DNA of 64,000 bases, taken from Astrocystis sublimbata (lineage: Eukaryota; Ascomycota; Sordariomycetes; Xylariales; Xylariaceae). This document shows, in pieces, positions 33,971 to 46,884 of the stretch. The stretch spans positions 310,001 to 374,000 of the forward strand of contig JAJNNY010000001.1 in NCBI GenBank assembly GCA_022453515.1, given 5' to 3'. The translations under genes were made by a program, and so were the position numbers. Numbering within the stretch: the first letter of the stretch is position 1; each line of letters starts with the position of its first letter. Below the pieces are notes generated by a model, which was not told where the DNA came from, did no database searches, and worked only from the letters and a program-made list of their open reading frames with translations.

Positions 33971-35311
33971 TTAGCAGGGCAGCTTCTCAGCGCATTTTAC
34001 TTTATTCAAATCTTCGCGAATGTTTCCAAGCGTAAACTGAAGATTGTGCAGGCCGAAATGTTTAATCTTGTCGGCCCAGCGGCAGATATAGGCATCCAGG
34101 GTCTGGGTCCTGATTTGCAGCAGCAGCTGCGTAATCTTTTTCAAATCCAGGGGATCTCTGATCTCAAAAGTGCCGATCCTGGAAACGCGCTTATCTGTTC
34201 CCGGCTCGGCAGCTCCACCACAGCTGGCGTCTTCCCCAAGATGTGCTGCCGGGGATTTTTTACGTAGCGAGATCTCATCGTGTGATTGGAGGGAGCCGCC
34301 CGCGAAGTCGGAAGCTAAACTCAGCAGTAGCTTTGCTAGCTGCTCAACGGCCAGCAACAGGAGGATTGCCAAGTCCTGCGACACAATGCAGCCCTGCGGG
34401 CAGTTTTCAATCATCTGCAGCTGCTCGATGGATTTCTCAAAGAGGGCGAGAAAGTCCTCGACCACGGCACGGTTGGACAACGCAGACCCCCCATCATTAA
34501 CATCCAGCCCGGCTCCGGGCCTTTCCCCCAGGGACCAGCCCCGGAGCATAGATAGACACGACGTTGTCGCTTGATGACAACTGCATGGGTAGATGAGCCC
34601 GGCGAGATCGTTTTCATGTCCAAGAAGGCCCGGTATCATTTGCGTCGAGAGCGACTCTGAGTCCGCCAAGCCTTGTTGCGGTTTAACGGACAATTGGGGT
34701 AGATGTATATCCCAGTTTTCACCAGTTCCCAGTAGCTTTTCCGATGGCACTGAGGGCAGCGACCGAGGCTCCGTGTACGGTGGTGTAAGTATCGAGTCGG
34801 CTGGCGGACCAGCCCCGAGCCCGAAAGGCTCGACCACCGAAACTGGATCTTGCACGCCGGCCATCGGGAGCCACATGTCAAAGTCAAAGCCAAAAGAGTT
34901 GTCCGGCATCAAATGTGGCTCATCGTAATTCGGTATTTCTAGGGTTGGCGAGCGTGGTACTGGCGACGGCAGGCTATCTTTGGCCGGTTTCGGTGACGCA
35001 GATCTTGTTGATGTTGCGGTGTTGTCGCGAGTGCTGGTGTTGTCGCGGCGCTTGCCTCGTGATGCAGCGTTTGTGTAGCGGCATTGAACTTCCAGCCCCT
35101 TACACCGTTCGCAGTCCGATCCATCCAGCTTCCCACTGCATTTAACCCGGGCAATTCGACATCCTTGGCAAGCCATGCCGCGTCCATATTTCTTGGGCTC
35201 CGCACGAAACTCAGAAGATGCGGACTGCTCTCCTTTGTTGTTGAAGGCGATGATGCCGTACATGCTGTGGGAAGAAGGTGGTATCGGAAGGCTTGCGAGG
35301 CTTGGAAGCAT
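33971..35311 (-). CDS. Zn2Cys6 transcription factor, AflR-like (probable cluster regulator)
   Basis: A single exon encodes 446 aa from a true ATG. A later ATG at residue 17 is also possible. The binuclear zinc cluster uses Cys48, 51, 58, 67, 70 and 77 (C-x2-C-x6-C-x8-C-x2-C-x6-C), preceded and followed by basic residues. A Ser/Thr/Pro-rich linker follows. The C-terminal half has the cysteine motif IYPCSCHQATTSCLSML, the long ALFEKSIEQLQMIENC segment and several leucine-rich helices, the layout of the AflR-type regulatory domain found in pathway-specific factors of secondary metabolism. Its position in the centre of the cluster supports a role as local activator acting in the nucleus. Target sites are unknown, but an 18-bp repeated promoter element is a candidate. 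Confidence 0.88.
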   Translation of the reverse strand: MLPSLASLPIPPSSHSMYGIIAFNNKGEQSASSEFRAEPKKYGRGMACQGCRIARVKCSGKLDGSDCERCKGLEVQCRYTNAASRGKRRDNTSTRDNTATSTRSASPKPAKDSLPSPVPRSPTLEIPNYDEPHLMPDNSFGFDFDMWLPMAGVQDPVSVVEPFGLGAGPPADSILTPPYTEPRSLPSVPSEKLLGTGENWDIHLPQLSVKPQQGLADSESLSTQMIPGLLGHENDLAGLIYPCSCHQATTSCLSMLRGWSLGERPGAGLDVNDGGSALSNRAVVEDFLALFEKSIEQLQMIENCPQGCIVSQDLAILLLLAVEQLAKLLLSLASDFAGGSLQSHDEISLRKKSPAAHLGEDASCGGAAEPGTDKRVSRIGTFEIRDPLDLKKITQLLLQIRTQTLDAYICRWADKIKHFGLHNLQFTLGNIREDLNKVKCAEKLPC

Positions 35312-36522
35312 GGGACGGCCATCGTCGAGGGGCGCAAGTACCTATGTAAGTACTTGACATCACCAACACCAACACCGCACTCGGACCTGGGCGCGCCCGC
35401 GAATAGATCGCTTACTGGGTTGGCATGCTGTACCAAGCATCGGTGGCGTTCTGTAGGATTCAGCTGCGCATAACGCGATGGCTATGCGAGGCCTATGCGA
35501 GGACACTGACCATCTCACTTGCTCTTATCGGCCACTTTGCCTCTCAGCTTTGCCTATAGTATCATCTAACAGGTTTGTTACCTGAAGTGCCGCACAGAAC
35601 TGCCTATTTGTCTGACAAATTTGCGCATACAGACCGGTGAGGCGGTACGCAAGCTTCAGCACATAAGCTGCAGATCTGCGTGCTGTTCTCGCCGCATATT
35701 CGGGTGCCGCGTGCGAAGCTTTCTAGCGCTATGCCCACCTGAGCTTAGACAGTCGATCCCCGTATAATCGTGCTTGACTTACACTAAGCTCAGTCCCGAA
35801 ACGTATAAGTTGGCTGTGGAATCAAAAGAAATTCACCAATGATACGACGGCGGTTTGGCAGTGAGTCCGGTGGAAGTCCTCCCTCGCGGGAGCGCGGGAC
35901 GATCTAACCGGCGACCACGATATGCAAGTGAGACACAACAACCTTAATCAGGGCTCCCATTGTAGTAATACGCATAACTCTCTGGCAGATTTCAAAAACG
36001 ATTTATCATATACCGACCGTCACACTGGTCTTGGGATAGCAGTTGCCTAAGATACCTGTTTTCCTATATACATATTGTCAACGCGTTGATCCCCTACTGT
36101 AGTTGGGTTGGGTTTGTCCCTGAAACCAGCCCTAAATGCTACCCTTTGTAGAAGGGTTGTCTTGGCAAATACCTATGTAATCATGACATCAGTGATTTAA
36201 AACTCCTATCGTCTATGCAATATTTTATAGATTTTAGAACCCTGCATGGGTACCCGAAGGCTATTGTATTGTACATAAAGTACCTTGTGAATACGAAAGA
36301 TAGAGAAAGACGAAACTAAACACTTGCCCTATCAGCGGTTGTAAGTACTTAGGTACGATGATCGTTTTGCGATTATGTACAAGTTCTAATTTCTGATATC
36401 TATTCTCATATGCGTTCTAAGTCTTTAAGTTTATGTAAATGAACTACCCAACGCCTGCCTTATTTGGCTTGTTGATTGACCCTGGCCTCTCAAGCCATGT
36501 GTTTTTGCATTGATTCTTACAC
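35312..36522. other. Regulator promoter and P450 C 3' flank
   Basis: 1.2 kb without a supported gene. The right half (36100-36480) is AT-rich. Short direct repeats such as GCTATGCGAGGCCTATGCGAGG occur near 35482. Confidence 0.55.
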
Positions 36523-38663
36523 TTATATGACCTTCACTCTAACACCCCTTGCACCCGGTTTCGGAAAACCCATGATATAGTCCCGCTCAATCTTGATGTC
36601 AGACTCATCCGTCTCGTGGAGTGCCAATCTAGGGCCGTTCGGCCTGAATAAAGTTGCCGTAGCAATATATAGCTCCGACCAAGCAAGACTGCGTGAAGAA
36701 AGATTAGGTGTCTTGATCACACGTCGATAGTAGCATATACTGGGCATAGGAAAGAGTAGACGTACTTGATGCCGAGACAGCTTCGCGAACCTTTTGTGAA
36801 AGGCACAAAATTCTGGTCCATCCTGGGATCATACTCGCCGAGCCAGCGCTCTGGGTTGAAATCGAACGGAGCCGGGAACACGGAAGCATCGGTGTGCATG
36901 GCATATATCGACATCCCAACGGGTGTCTAGTACGGAACAGACATGGTTAGCGCGCAAAGTCTATTGATCTCTGCATACACACACGAGCTTACATTCTTGG
37001 GGATCTTCCACTGCTTGTACGCAATGACCTCATCAGGGGAGCATCTAGCAAGATTGCCGACTAGTCCGTTCAACCTGTCACAGGTTAGCTTCCGCTCGCG
37101 ATTCAGGGTCAAAGCGCCAGTATGGATGTACCTACCTCAAGGCTTCTTTGATGCACCCACGTAGATAGGGCAATTTCTCTAATTCAGCCCAAGTGGGTAT
37201 CTTCATCGGGCCGGGCCCGGCCGCAGTCAAGAAAATCCATTCTAGCTCAGCTCTTAGCCGCGTCTCGATGATGGGGTTGGCGAGGATGTAATAAACGGCG
37301 AAGGTCAAGGTGTGAGCCCCGGCGAGAGTGCCGGCCAATAAAAAGATCATCGACTCGGCCTGAAGTCTCTCCACCGACTTCTCTAATTCCGGAATGTTAC
37401 TCGAGAGCAGATGGTGGAAAACAGAGTTCCAATTCTGCTTTCCTTTGCCATCAGGCGAGTCACGCACTTCGCTCTTGCAAGTCTCAATATACTCGCGACC
37501 CTTCTTACCCAGCATCATATTGTAAATCCCCTTGGGGTACACACGCTCCATTACTGAAGCTGGTAAATTCTGCATGAGTCTGCGATCGGCGACGGAATTA
37601 GTTTTCGGTGCGGCTTAGAGGATGAGGTAGGGGTGGACGTGAATGAAGAGCTAACGCACCTGTTTAACCACGTGAAGCAACGGAAAAGCGGTGCGATGGT
37701 AGTTGTCGTAACCATTAAGTCATACCAGGAGGACGAGAAACTTGGCTCGTCTATGAGGCCAGGCTGCATGCCACATGATACATAACCAATGATGTCTCCC
37801 GTCATTGCTGCCAATGCATGGTCCATATTAACCACCTCGCCGGTACCACCGAGTCCCAGCAAGCGACGGTCAAGCTTCCAGACCTCGGCCGCAATTTTGG
37901 GCTCAATTCGAGTGATACCTTGGCGTGAGAAATAAGGCTCAAGGTGCTGTTTCAATGTCAGAATTGCTAATTCTCTGCTAGTTTTCCAAGCTCGTGGGTT
38001 GTAGACCGATTTACCTTTCTTCGAGCGCGATGCAGATCATGCGCTACTGAGAGATGGTGTGAACCTGTACCAAAAAGTGAGTATAGCTTCTACATGTGGA
38101 ACTTCGCATAAATCTGACCACACAGACAACAATGGGCGAGGTATTATACATCCAGTCGGCATTTGACTTACTTTCGAATCCATTACCCTCTCTGCCACGC
38201 GGCCACATGTTCGTTTTCCGAGTGGAAGCCGTAACATATAGTTGGTTGTAGAACTCGGAGTCGCGTATCGACAGCTCCCATGGACTTGTACGAACTATAG
38301 GTCCTGTGGGGGTGAAGGCTCAATTAGTACCCATGAATGCTTGCAACATGGGGAGAGAGAGAGAATATGTGTGATTAGCTTACCATATTTCTCGTGCATT
38401 TCGCGCACCTCGTTCCCCCATTGCCCGCCCTTGACGATGTAGCAATAGAATTCATACCATTCGGTCATAGCACAGATCTTATATCCGGGGAAACCCGCCA
38501 ATGGGTGCAAAGTAACGCGATACAGAGCTAGCAGCAGACCGTATGCCACATAGCCTGCCGCCAGGGCGTATAGTATGACACCAGCATCGCCGACGTTTAG
38601 GGAGGTGAGACTGCCATCGGCTACTTTGCTGATTGTCGCATCAACTCTGGGAAATGCGGGCAT
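36523..38663 (-). CDS. Cytochrome P450, CYP58-like (cluster P450 C)
   Basis: Minus strand, eight exons (38384-38663, 38172-38303, 38015-38064, 37660-37946, 37136-37579, 36993-37074, 36766-36926, 36523-36688) that join in phase to 533 aa. The N-terminal extension and membrane helix (about 28-48) are followed by [13 protein letters not shown]. The I-helix AGAHT lies at 336-340, ExxR at Glu395-Arg398, and the heme loop [12 protein letters not shown] has its ligand at Cys475. The region [21 protein letters not shown] and [14 protein letters not shown] place it near the trichodiene-oxygenase-type P450s. It faces away from the acyltransferase gene with a shared 0.84-kb promoter. A role in oxidising the cyclised sesquiterpene is inferred. 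All splice sites fit GT-AG, and no defects were seen. Confidence 0.93.
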
Positions 38664-39504
38664 TATGGATGTGGGACTAGCAGTGGCCAGTAATAAAATC
38701 TCAGGGCATATCGAGTCAAACTACGTTCAACGCTCCTATCATGCATACCGTACCATAGTGTTCATTATATCTCAACCTGCGCAGTTGGCAATTCCACCCT
38801 AGCCCTGACCCATGCGACTCAGCGAATATCAAGATTAGGCAATTCCATGAATCTTTATCCGCTGCATTGTATCAAAGGAGATTCGTCATATTTCAGCCCT
38901 ACCCGCTGCTGGCATACGCAATTGCTACAGACACAATGTAGGGTATTGTGCCATTTGAAATCTTGGCTTTGAAATAGGACCAGCGAAATAGAGGGTGGTT
39001 GCCGGATTAGGCATTCCCCTTTAGGTTATTGGCCATTTTGCTCTGCCAAGACGAAGTTCTGTCCGCCAGCCGAGTGCCGATTTTAGACCAATTCAGCAAC
39101 TGTAACCTTAAAGTCACCTCCACTATGACGGTTTGCCATGTTTTCGAGTTAGTGAACGGAGAATGAGGCTCTGATTGCCTATCATCAGAGTCACCTTTTT
39201 GGTATTGTGCAGCGCTTAGATTTGTCATGAACGTGATGGCCGAAAACAGCTGCGAGGACAGTCCCAAGCTTAGATCGGCATGCTTTCACACGGGGCCATA
39301 TGAACCCGTCGGCGAAGTATCTCTCGGCATATCGCGTAGTAATCTTCTCGCAAATTTGGTGGAAGCAAGTGCTAGAACTTAATAACGAATGATTGGGCTG
39401 AGATTCCCATAGTCAACAATTGACTGAGGTGTTTCCTTGTTTTCTATCTGTTGCACTTTTGATCAGTGACTTCGACTGTTTCGAGGTCAGACTAGCAAGT
39501 TACT
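38664..39504. promoter_or_regulatory. Divergent promoter of P450 C and the acyltransferase
   Basis: This shared upstream region of two cluster genes includes GGCATTCCCCTTTAGG at about 39010, which loosely resembles the right half of the candidate cluster element. It is too degenerate to call a copy. No gene is supported inside. Confidence 0.5.
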
Positions 39505-41196
39505 ATGTCTGCTTATGGAGTCATATTCATATGTCTGCTCGTACTTGCGTGGTACGTTAGCAATGGAAACAGAGCGCGACTAGAGAGTATAACACACAGA
39601 CTGCTAGGTACTCGCAAGAAGGGCGCTTTGGGTGTACACAGCGATGATGCACTCATTGCTGATAGTCTTGACGAAGTGTATCCAGTTCATTTCATAGACC
39701 AGGCCGCTATTGTTCGTTCATCTCTGATAAGTTATACTTTCCGATACGAGCATGTGCTGGATGCGCAGAAGTTGCATGATTCCCTGGCTATCTTGCTGGA
39801 TTGTGGCAATTGGAGAAAGCTTGGCGGTAGACTTCGTCAAAATGTGAGTCCTGCTGGCCCTGCAAGGTTTTCATGAAATCAAAGCTGACATTTCGTCTCA
39901 AAGGAGCATGGAAACTTGGAAATTCACGTTCCGAGATATTTCAGCAGTGAGCGTCCACCATTTCGCTTTTCTCATATAAAGCATGGGATGACGATGGATG
40001 CCCACCGGCTGGCTAGTCGGCTGCCTCGGAAAACGGGCATGAAGCCTTCAATTCAAGAAGGCTGCAGGCTATTTCGCGAATTCAGCATTCCCTCGACACT
40101 TCCCAATGATATCAAGCATTACCTTTCCACCGACGAGCCATTGATATGTTTACACATCAACTCCTTTGCGGATGGCACGCTTGTTAGTTTCACATTTCCA
40201 CACTCACTCGCCGATGCTATGGGAGCCGCCAAATTTCTTCAAGCCTGGACGCATGTTCTTCGAAACGGGAACGCTGAGTCCCTCGACGTGCAGTTTGAGG
40301 GAGCTATTGACGACGTCACTGCGTCGGTTGGGAGCGACAATGATGAAATTGCCCGAAACAACAAATTCGTCTTGGAAGATCGCCAAACGAAAGGGTTTTC
40401 GCTAGTGGCATTTCTAGCGAGATATGCGCTAGACACGCTGACACAGCGAAACATTGAAACGCATCATCTCTATCTCCCAATTAGCTTCTTGTCCCATCTT
40501 CGTAAAGAAGCTGCGCAAGAATGGGAAGTCACGCAGGGGGGCCAAGGTCAACCTATGCCCTTCGTGAGCGATGGCGACTTGATCACTGCGTGGGGCTCTC
40601 GCATGGTTCTTTCGTCTTCGAAAGGAAGGGGCTCGGCCGCGATCTGCAACGTTTTCGACATACGGGGGCGTCTCGACTGCATCAAATCAAAACCGAACTC
40701 ACACAGAGCAGCATACATACAGAACTTGATTCTTCCCAGCGTCAGTTTACTGACGCCTGAAGAAGCCAGAAATTCTAGTGTATCTCAAATCGCTTTGAGA
40801 GTGAGGAAGGCCGTCTTGGAGCAGACGACAGATGCCCAAGTGCGCGGACTCATGCGAATCGCACGCACCTGGCTCTCTTCCATGGGCAGTATGCCCCTTT
40901 TCATGAGCTGGAATACCTCAAGAGTTATCGCCTGCACAAATTGGAGCAAAGCTGGATTCCTCGAACTCGCAGATTTTGGACCCGCTGCAATAGAGAGCAA
41001 AGGAGACGCTATGGGTGATCACAGCGTGAAACCCGTGGCATATTGGGGTACTACACTTTCAGTGACAGATAACCCGAGAGATACGTTTATTGTGTATGGG
41101 AAGGACAACGACGGCGATTATATGGTACACGCCTACCTGAGGAAGGAGACCTGGGAGTTGATTCGATCTGAGTTGAAATCTTATGGCAAGCAATGA
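39505..41196 (+). CDS. BAHD-type acyltransferase with N-terminal membrane anchor
   Basis: Two exons (39505-39843, 39904-41196) join in phase to 543 aa. The protein begins with a hydrophobic helix (residues 5-18, GVIFICLLVLAWYV), unusual for soluble BAHD enzymes, so it is probably tethered to the ER near the P450s. The catalytic HxxxD is HSLAD with His213, in the typical context GTLVSFTFPHSLADAMG. Near residue 470 the sequence ADFGPAA stands where BAHD enzymes carry the structural DFGWG motif, a divergent form. BAHD enzymes transfer acyl groups, usually acetyl, from CoA to hydroxyls. Here the acceptor is probably a hydroxylated sesquiterpene made by the neighbouring P450s. The acetyl donor and acceptor are inferred, not visible. 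Confidence 0.85.
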
Positions 41197-43742
<2,546 letters not shown>

Positions 43743-44446
43743 GAGTTCGGCAGTGTCGATGTTGGGATGCGACGAATCGTGGAGCAAATTAGACTTAAGG
43801 GGGGAAAAGCATCGAACTAGACTGATATACTATGTATATTTCACGGGTAGAATACTACCAATTTCCATAGGAGTTTAGGAATGAAATTACACATCTTATA
43901 ACTTGCTTCAATACCTTGGCCTGCCTCTCTCCCTACCACTTAAACAAGCTTTAAAAGAGAATGACAGCTCGTATCGCTGAAGTTGAAAACAGTGAAGATG
44001 CTGAACCTACCCCGCGCTGCGCTAAGCGCGATCCCCGTAGCGCCAAGATTCTGCCCCGCGCTAATAGCTACTAGATTACTTTTCTCCTAAGGTCATGTCC
44101 TACTGCACAGAGGAAAATTGTAGTCAAGCTCCATTGTCTAGGTACACATTGCCATTTCAATGTGTATGTGTGTTGGGCGGGGGTTTAGCAACCATTGTTG
44201 TAGAAATATGAGTCTTTTTGAAGAAGCCAGGTTTCTCGGCACGTGCTATTTATACCAGCAGTATGTAAGTCCCATCCGTTCGCTTTTGCTAAGATATCAT
44301 ATCACTTATATTTTCAACTTCATATTTAGCCTGCTACCGAGCATAAGACAATAAGTACTCTCTGCCTGCTGTTTCAGGTTGACAGCATGAAGAAACTAAC
44401 TCACTGCACATGACCGATGTGCACCCTCCCAATTCTAGTCTCGCTC
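43743..44446. other. Gap between convergent terpene synthase and SDR 2
   Basis: No gene seen. At 44011-44066 there is a GC-rich patch in AT-rich surroundings, with CCCCGCGCT-like words at both ends and GCGCTAAGCGC inside. See findings. Confidence 0.55.
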
Positions 44447-45301
44447 TCAAGACTTATGATCACTCTGTGCGGCGACCTCTGCCCACTCATCAACTTGAGA
44501 AATGACGCCCCTGGCATTGTCCGCAATCATAGTCGCGGCATCGCTACCGAGGGGCAGCAAGCCCGGCAATTCTCGCCCAGCCGCGACGCCCGACGACGTG
44601 ATCACGTCGTACAAGACCTCCGCCCCCTTGACGGGGTTGCCAAGCTGCGTGCCGTGAAAATTGGTGAACGCATCGTCAGCGTTCTTGTTAATCTCCGCGT
44701 AATCTGGAATTCGACTCTCGGTGCTAGTCTTCGCGAAGTTGGATCCGGGCTTGAGCAGGTCGGTGCGGAAGAATCCTGGTTCGACGAGGCAGTGCTTGAT
44801 GCCGAAGGGCTTCACCTCCTCGGCCAGGCCCAAGACGAGCCAGCGCAGCGCGGATTTGGACGCATTGTACAAGTTGCAGCTGTTCATAGTGTACCACGCT
44901 GCCATGGAACCAACGGTGACGAGTGTTCCTGAGCGCTTGGAACGCAAGTGTGGAAGGATTGCACGGTAGACGCTGACTGGGCCGAAAGTGTTGGCTTGGA
45001 ATTGCGCTTGTGTTTCTTCGGGGGTAGTCTCCTCAACTGTGCCAGTTTGGACATATGCCGCGTTGTTGACGACGACGTCAACGGTACCATAGATGCCAAT
45101 GATATCGTCTATGGCAGCTTGAACTTGCGACTGAGACTCATTGTGGTCTAGTCGAGCGGCAACGATCCCAGGAAGACCTGCTAGTTTGTGAGGAGAGCGT
45201 GTGGCCGCAATCACACGTTCACCTCGACTAGCTACAATCTTAGCTAACTCCAGCCCAAGGCCGGCGGATGCCCCTGTGATGAGCCAAACACGTTGGGCCA
45301 T
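44447..45301 (-). CDS. Short-chain dehydrogenase/reductase (cluster SDR 2)
   Basis: A single exon encodes 284 aa. The cofactor motif is TGASAGLG (9-16), followed by VNNAAYV and catalytic Tyr145/Lys149 in YNASK, with the strand SGTLVTVGSMAAW before it. It is a classical SDR catalysing NAD(P)-dependent alcohol/ketone conversion. Its closest look-alikes are fungal 'oxidoreductase/3-oxoacyl-like' SDRs common in secondary-metabolite clusters. It flanks the terpene synthase tail-to-tail and is taken as the right border of the cluster, because the next gene is an unrelated kinase-like gene 1.6 kb away. It is not closely similar to SDR 1 in sequence, so the two probably act at different steps. Confidence 0.92.
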   Translation of the reverse strand: MAQRVWLITGASAGLGLELAKIVASRGERVIAATRSPHKLAGLPGIVAARLDHNESQSQVQAAIDDIIGIYGTVDVVVNNAAYVQTGTVEETTPEETQAQFQANTFGPVSVYRAILPHLRSKRSGTLVTVGSMAAWYTMNSCNLYNASKSALRWLVLGLAEEVKPFGIKHCLVEPGFFRTDLLKPGSNFAKTSTESRIPDYAEINKNADDAFTNFHGTQLGNPVKGAEVLYDVITSSGVAAGRELPGLLPLGSDAATMIADNARGVISQVDEWAEVAAQSDHKS

Positions 45302-46884
45302 ACTTCTGTGCTATTCTTGGCAATCTTGCGGTGAGTGTCGTCTTAGAGCTGTGTTTGGCGAAATTATAACTGAATTACTATACAGTTTCTTTCGCTTCTT
45401 TCGTGGGGTGTGGAGGTGGGGGAGTCGGTTAAGATAGTTGTATATCTCAGTCGAGCGATTCTGTTCCAAGGGATTGTGTTATGAACTGAAATCTTAGGAT
45501 ACTACCTTCAACATTTGATTGCTTAATTATATAAGAGATTTCGATTGACTTTATACATCTGTATTCACATTATGCTTCTGAGCACATGGGGTAATGAGAG
45601 ACTCGTTGAGTTGCTATCGCCGATGCAGTGGAGTTGTGCATGGCGTAGAGTTAATCACCTATCGCCGATCTGAGGCTTGTTGCCGAAGCTGTGGATTCAA
45701 CTAGCGACTAGGGCCAAATGCCAAGCACCCGACCTACTTATATCCTAGGATCCCCTTGCTAGTGCCTACTGCTATCAGTTTCAACTGAATTACGCAGGTC
45801 CCAAGCAGCAGCGAATAATGGCCTAAGTGATACGCTCGCTACATTATCAGGTGGCTCGAGGTGGCCTTAGTTCTGTTACAGTTCGCCGAAGCGTCTGTAT
45901 GGAGCATAAGTTTGCTCCGAAGAGTGCGAGAATTTCTCCGAAAATGTTTAACGTCAAATTGTGCCTGTTGCCTCAGTGGAGGAAGTAGTTAGGACCAAGT
46001 CACGAATACTGGCAAATATCTGAACTGGTAATTGACAGCATGAACATGATCACAGCTCCCTGATCGTTCCTTTAATTAATTTTATTTACACGCAGTTGTA
46101 GCCACGACTTGGATCCGGAACTCGCTGTTCCAAAACTTATCAAATACTAATCAAGGCCGGACTGCGGAAGGCTCAATTACAAAACTCCTTCATCAATGAC
46201 GATGCGGGTTATACTAGCCGACACACTTGGTCCTGACCTACAGCACATTACGGGATGTTAGATTCAACAAGAAAGTCGAATGATTATTTTAAGTACAATG
46301 CGCGCCTTTGTCCAATGAAAACGGATACTTAAACAATTCACAAACAACAGAGTAATTGTTTATTGTGTGATTGGTAAGTGAGGTAAGGACAACTTCACTC
46401 GGGGGTGTCTTCTTAATTCGAACATTCAAGTCACACTTTTTGTAAGGCAACTACCGTCTCTTATCATATTAAATAAAAGCCTCCGAAGTTCTTAGTGAAT
46501 CTAAAAGTGTTCCAGAAGCGTTGCAGAAACTTTTTGTTAAATATCGCGATCCTGTGTTCTTTGGTTGAAGCTTTTTGTCGAGGTGAAAGACAAAGCAACA
46601 TTCACATTATGCCCCCGGAAACAGCAAGCAGTTATTGACTACAAGCAAATCTATCTGGAGCAACTGACGCCCTACAGGAAAAGATCGATACCCAAACCCT
46701 ATGCTTTACTGACACCTCTATCCAGATCCAAGAGTAACAAACTGTGCGTTCACCAATCTGAGCAGACGAGTCAAGCCAGTGAGACCCGGCGATTTTCCCA
46801 GCACACTTTCTGAACTAGATTAACGAGGTTTACGAGCTCGCGACAAACAAGCGCATAGCCGATTATATCGACCCAGTACTTCGC
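45302..46884. other. Intergenic right of the cluster, 1.6 kb
   Basis: The left part is the SDR 2 promoter. The rest is AT-rich with no recognised gene. An 82-codon frame at 46565-46813 lacks an ATG start and a family match and is not called, though it could be a missed upstream exon of the kinase-like gene. Confidence 0.5.

Noticed and set aside
46565..46813. 82-codon frame before the kinase-like gene
   Set aside because: It starts from TTG rather than ATG, and no splice link to the kinase exons could be made.
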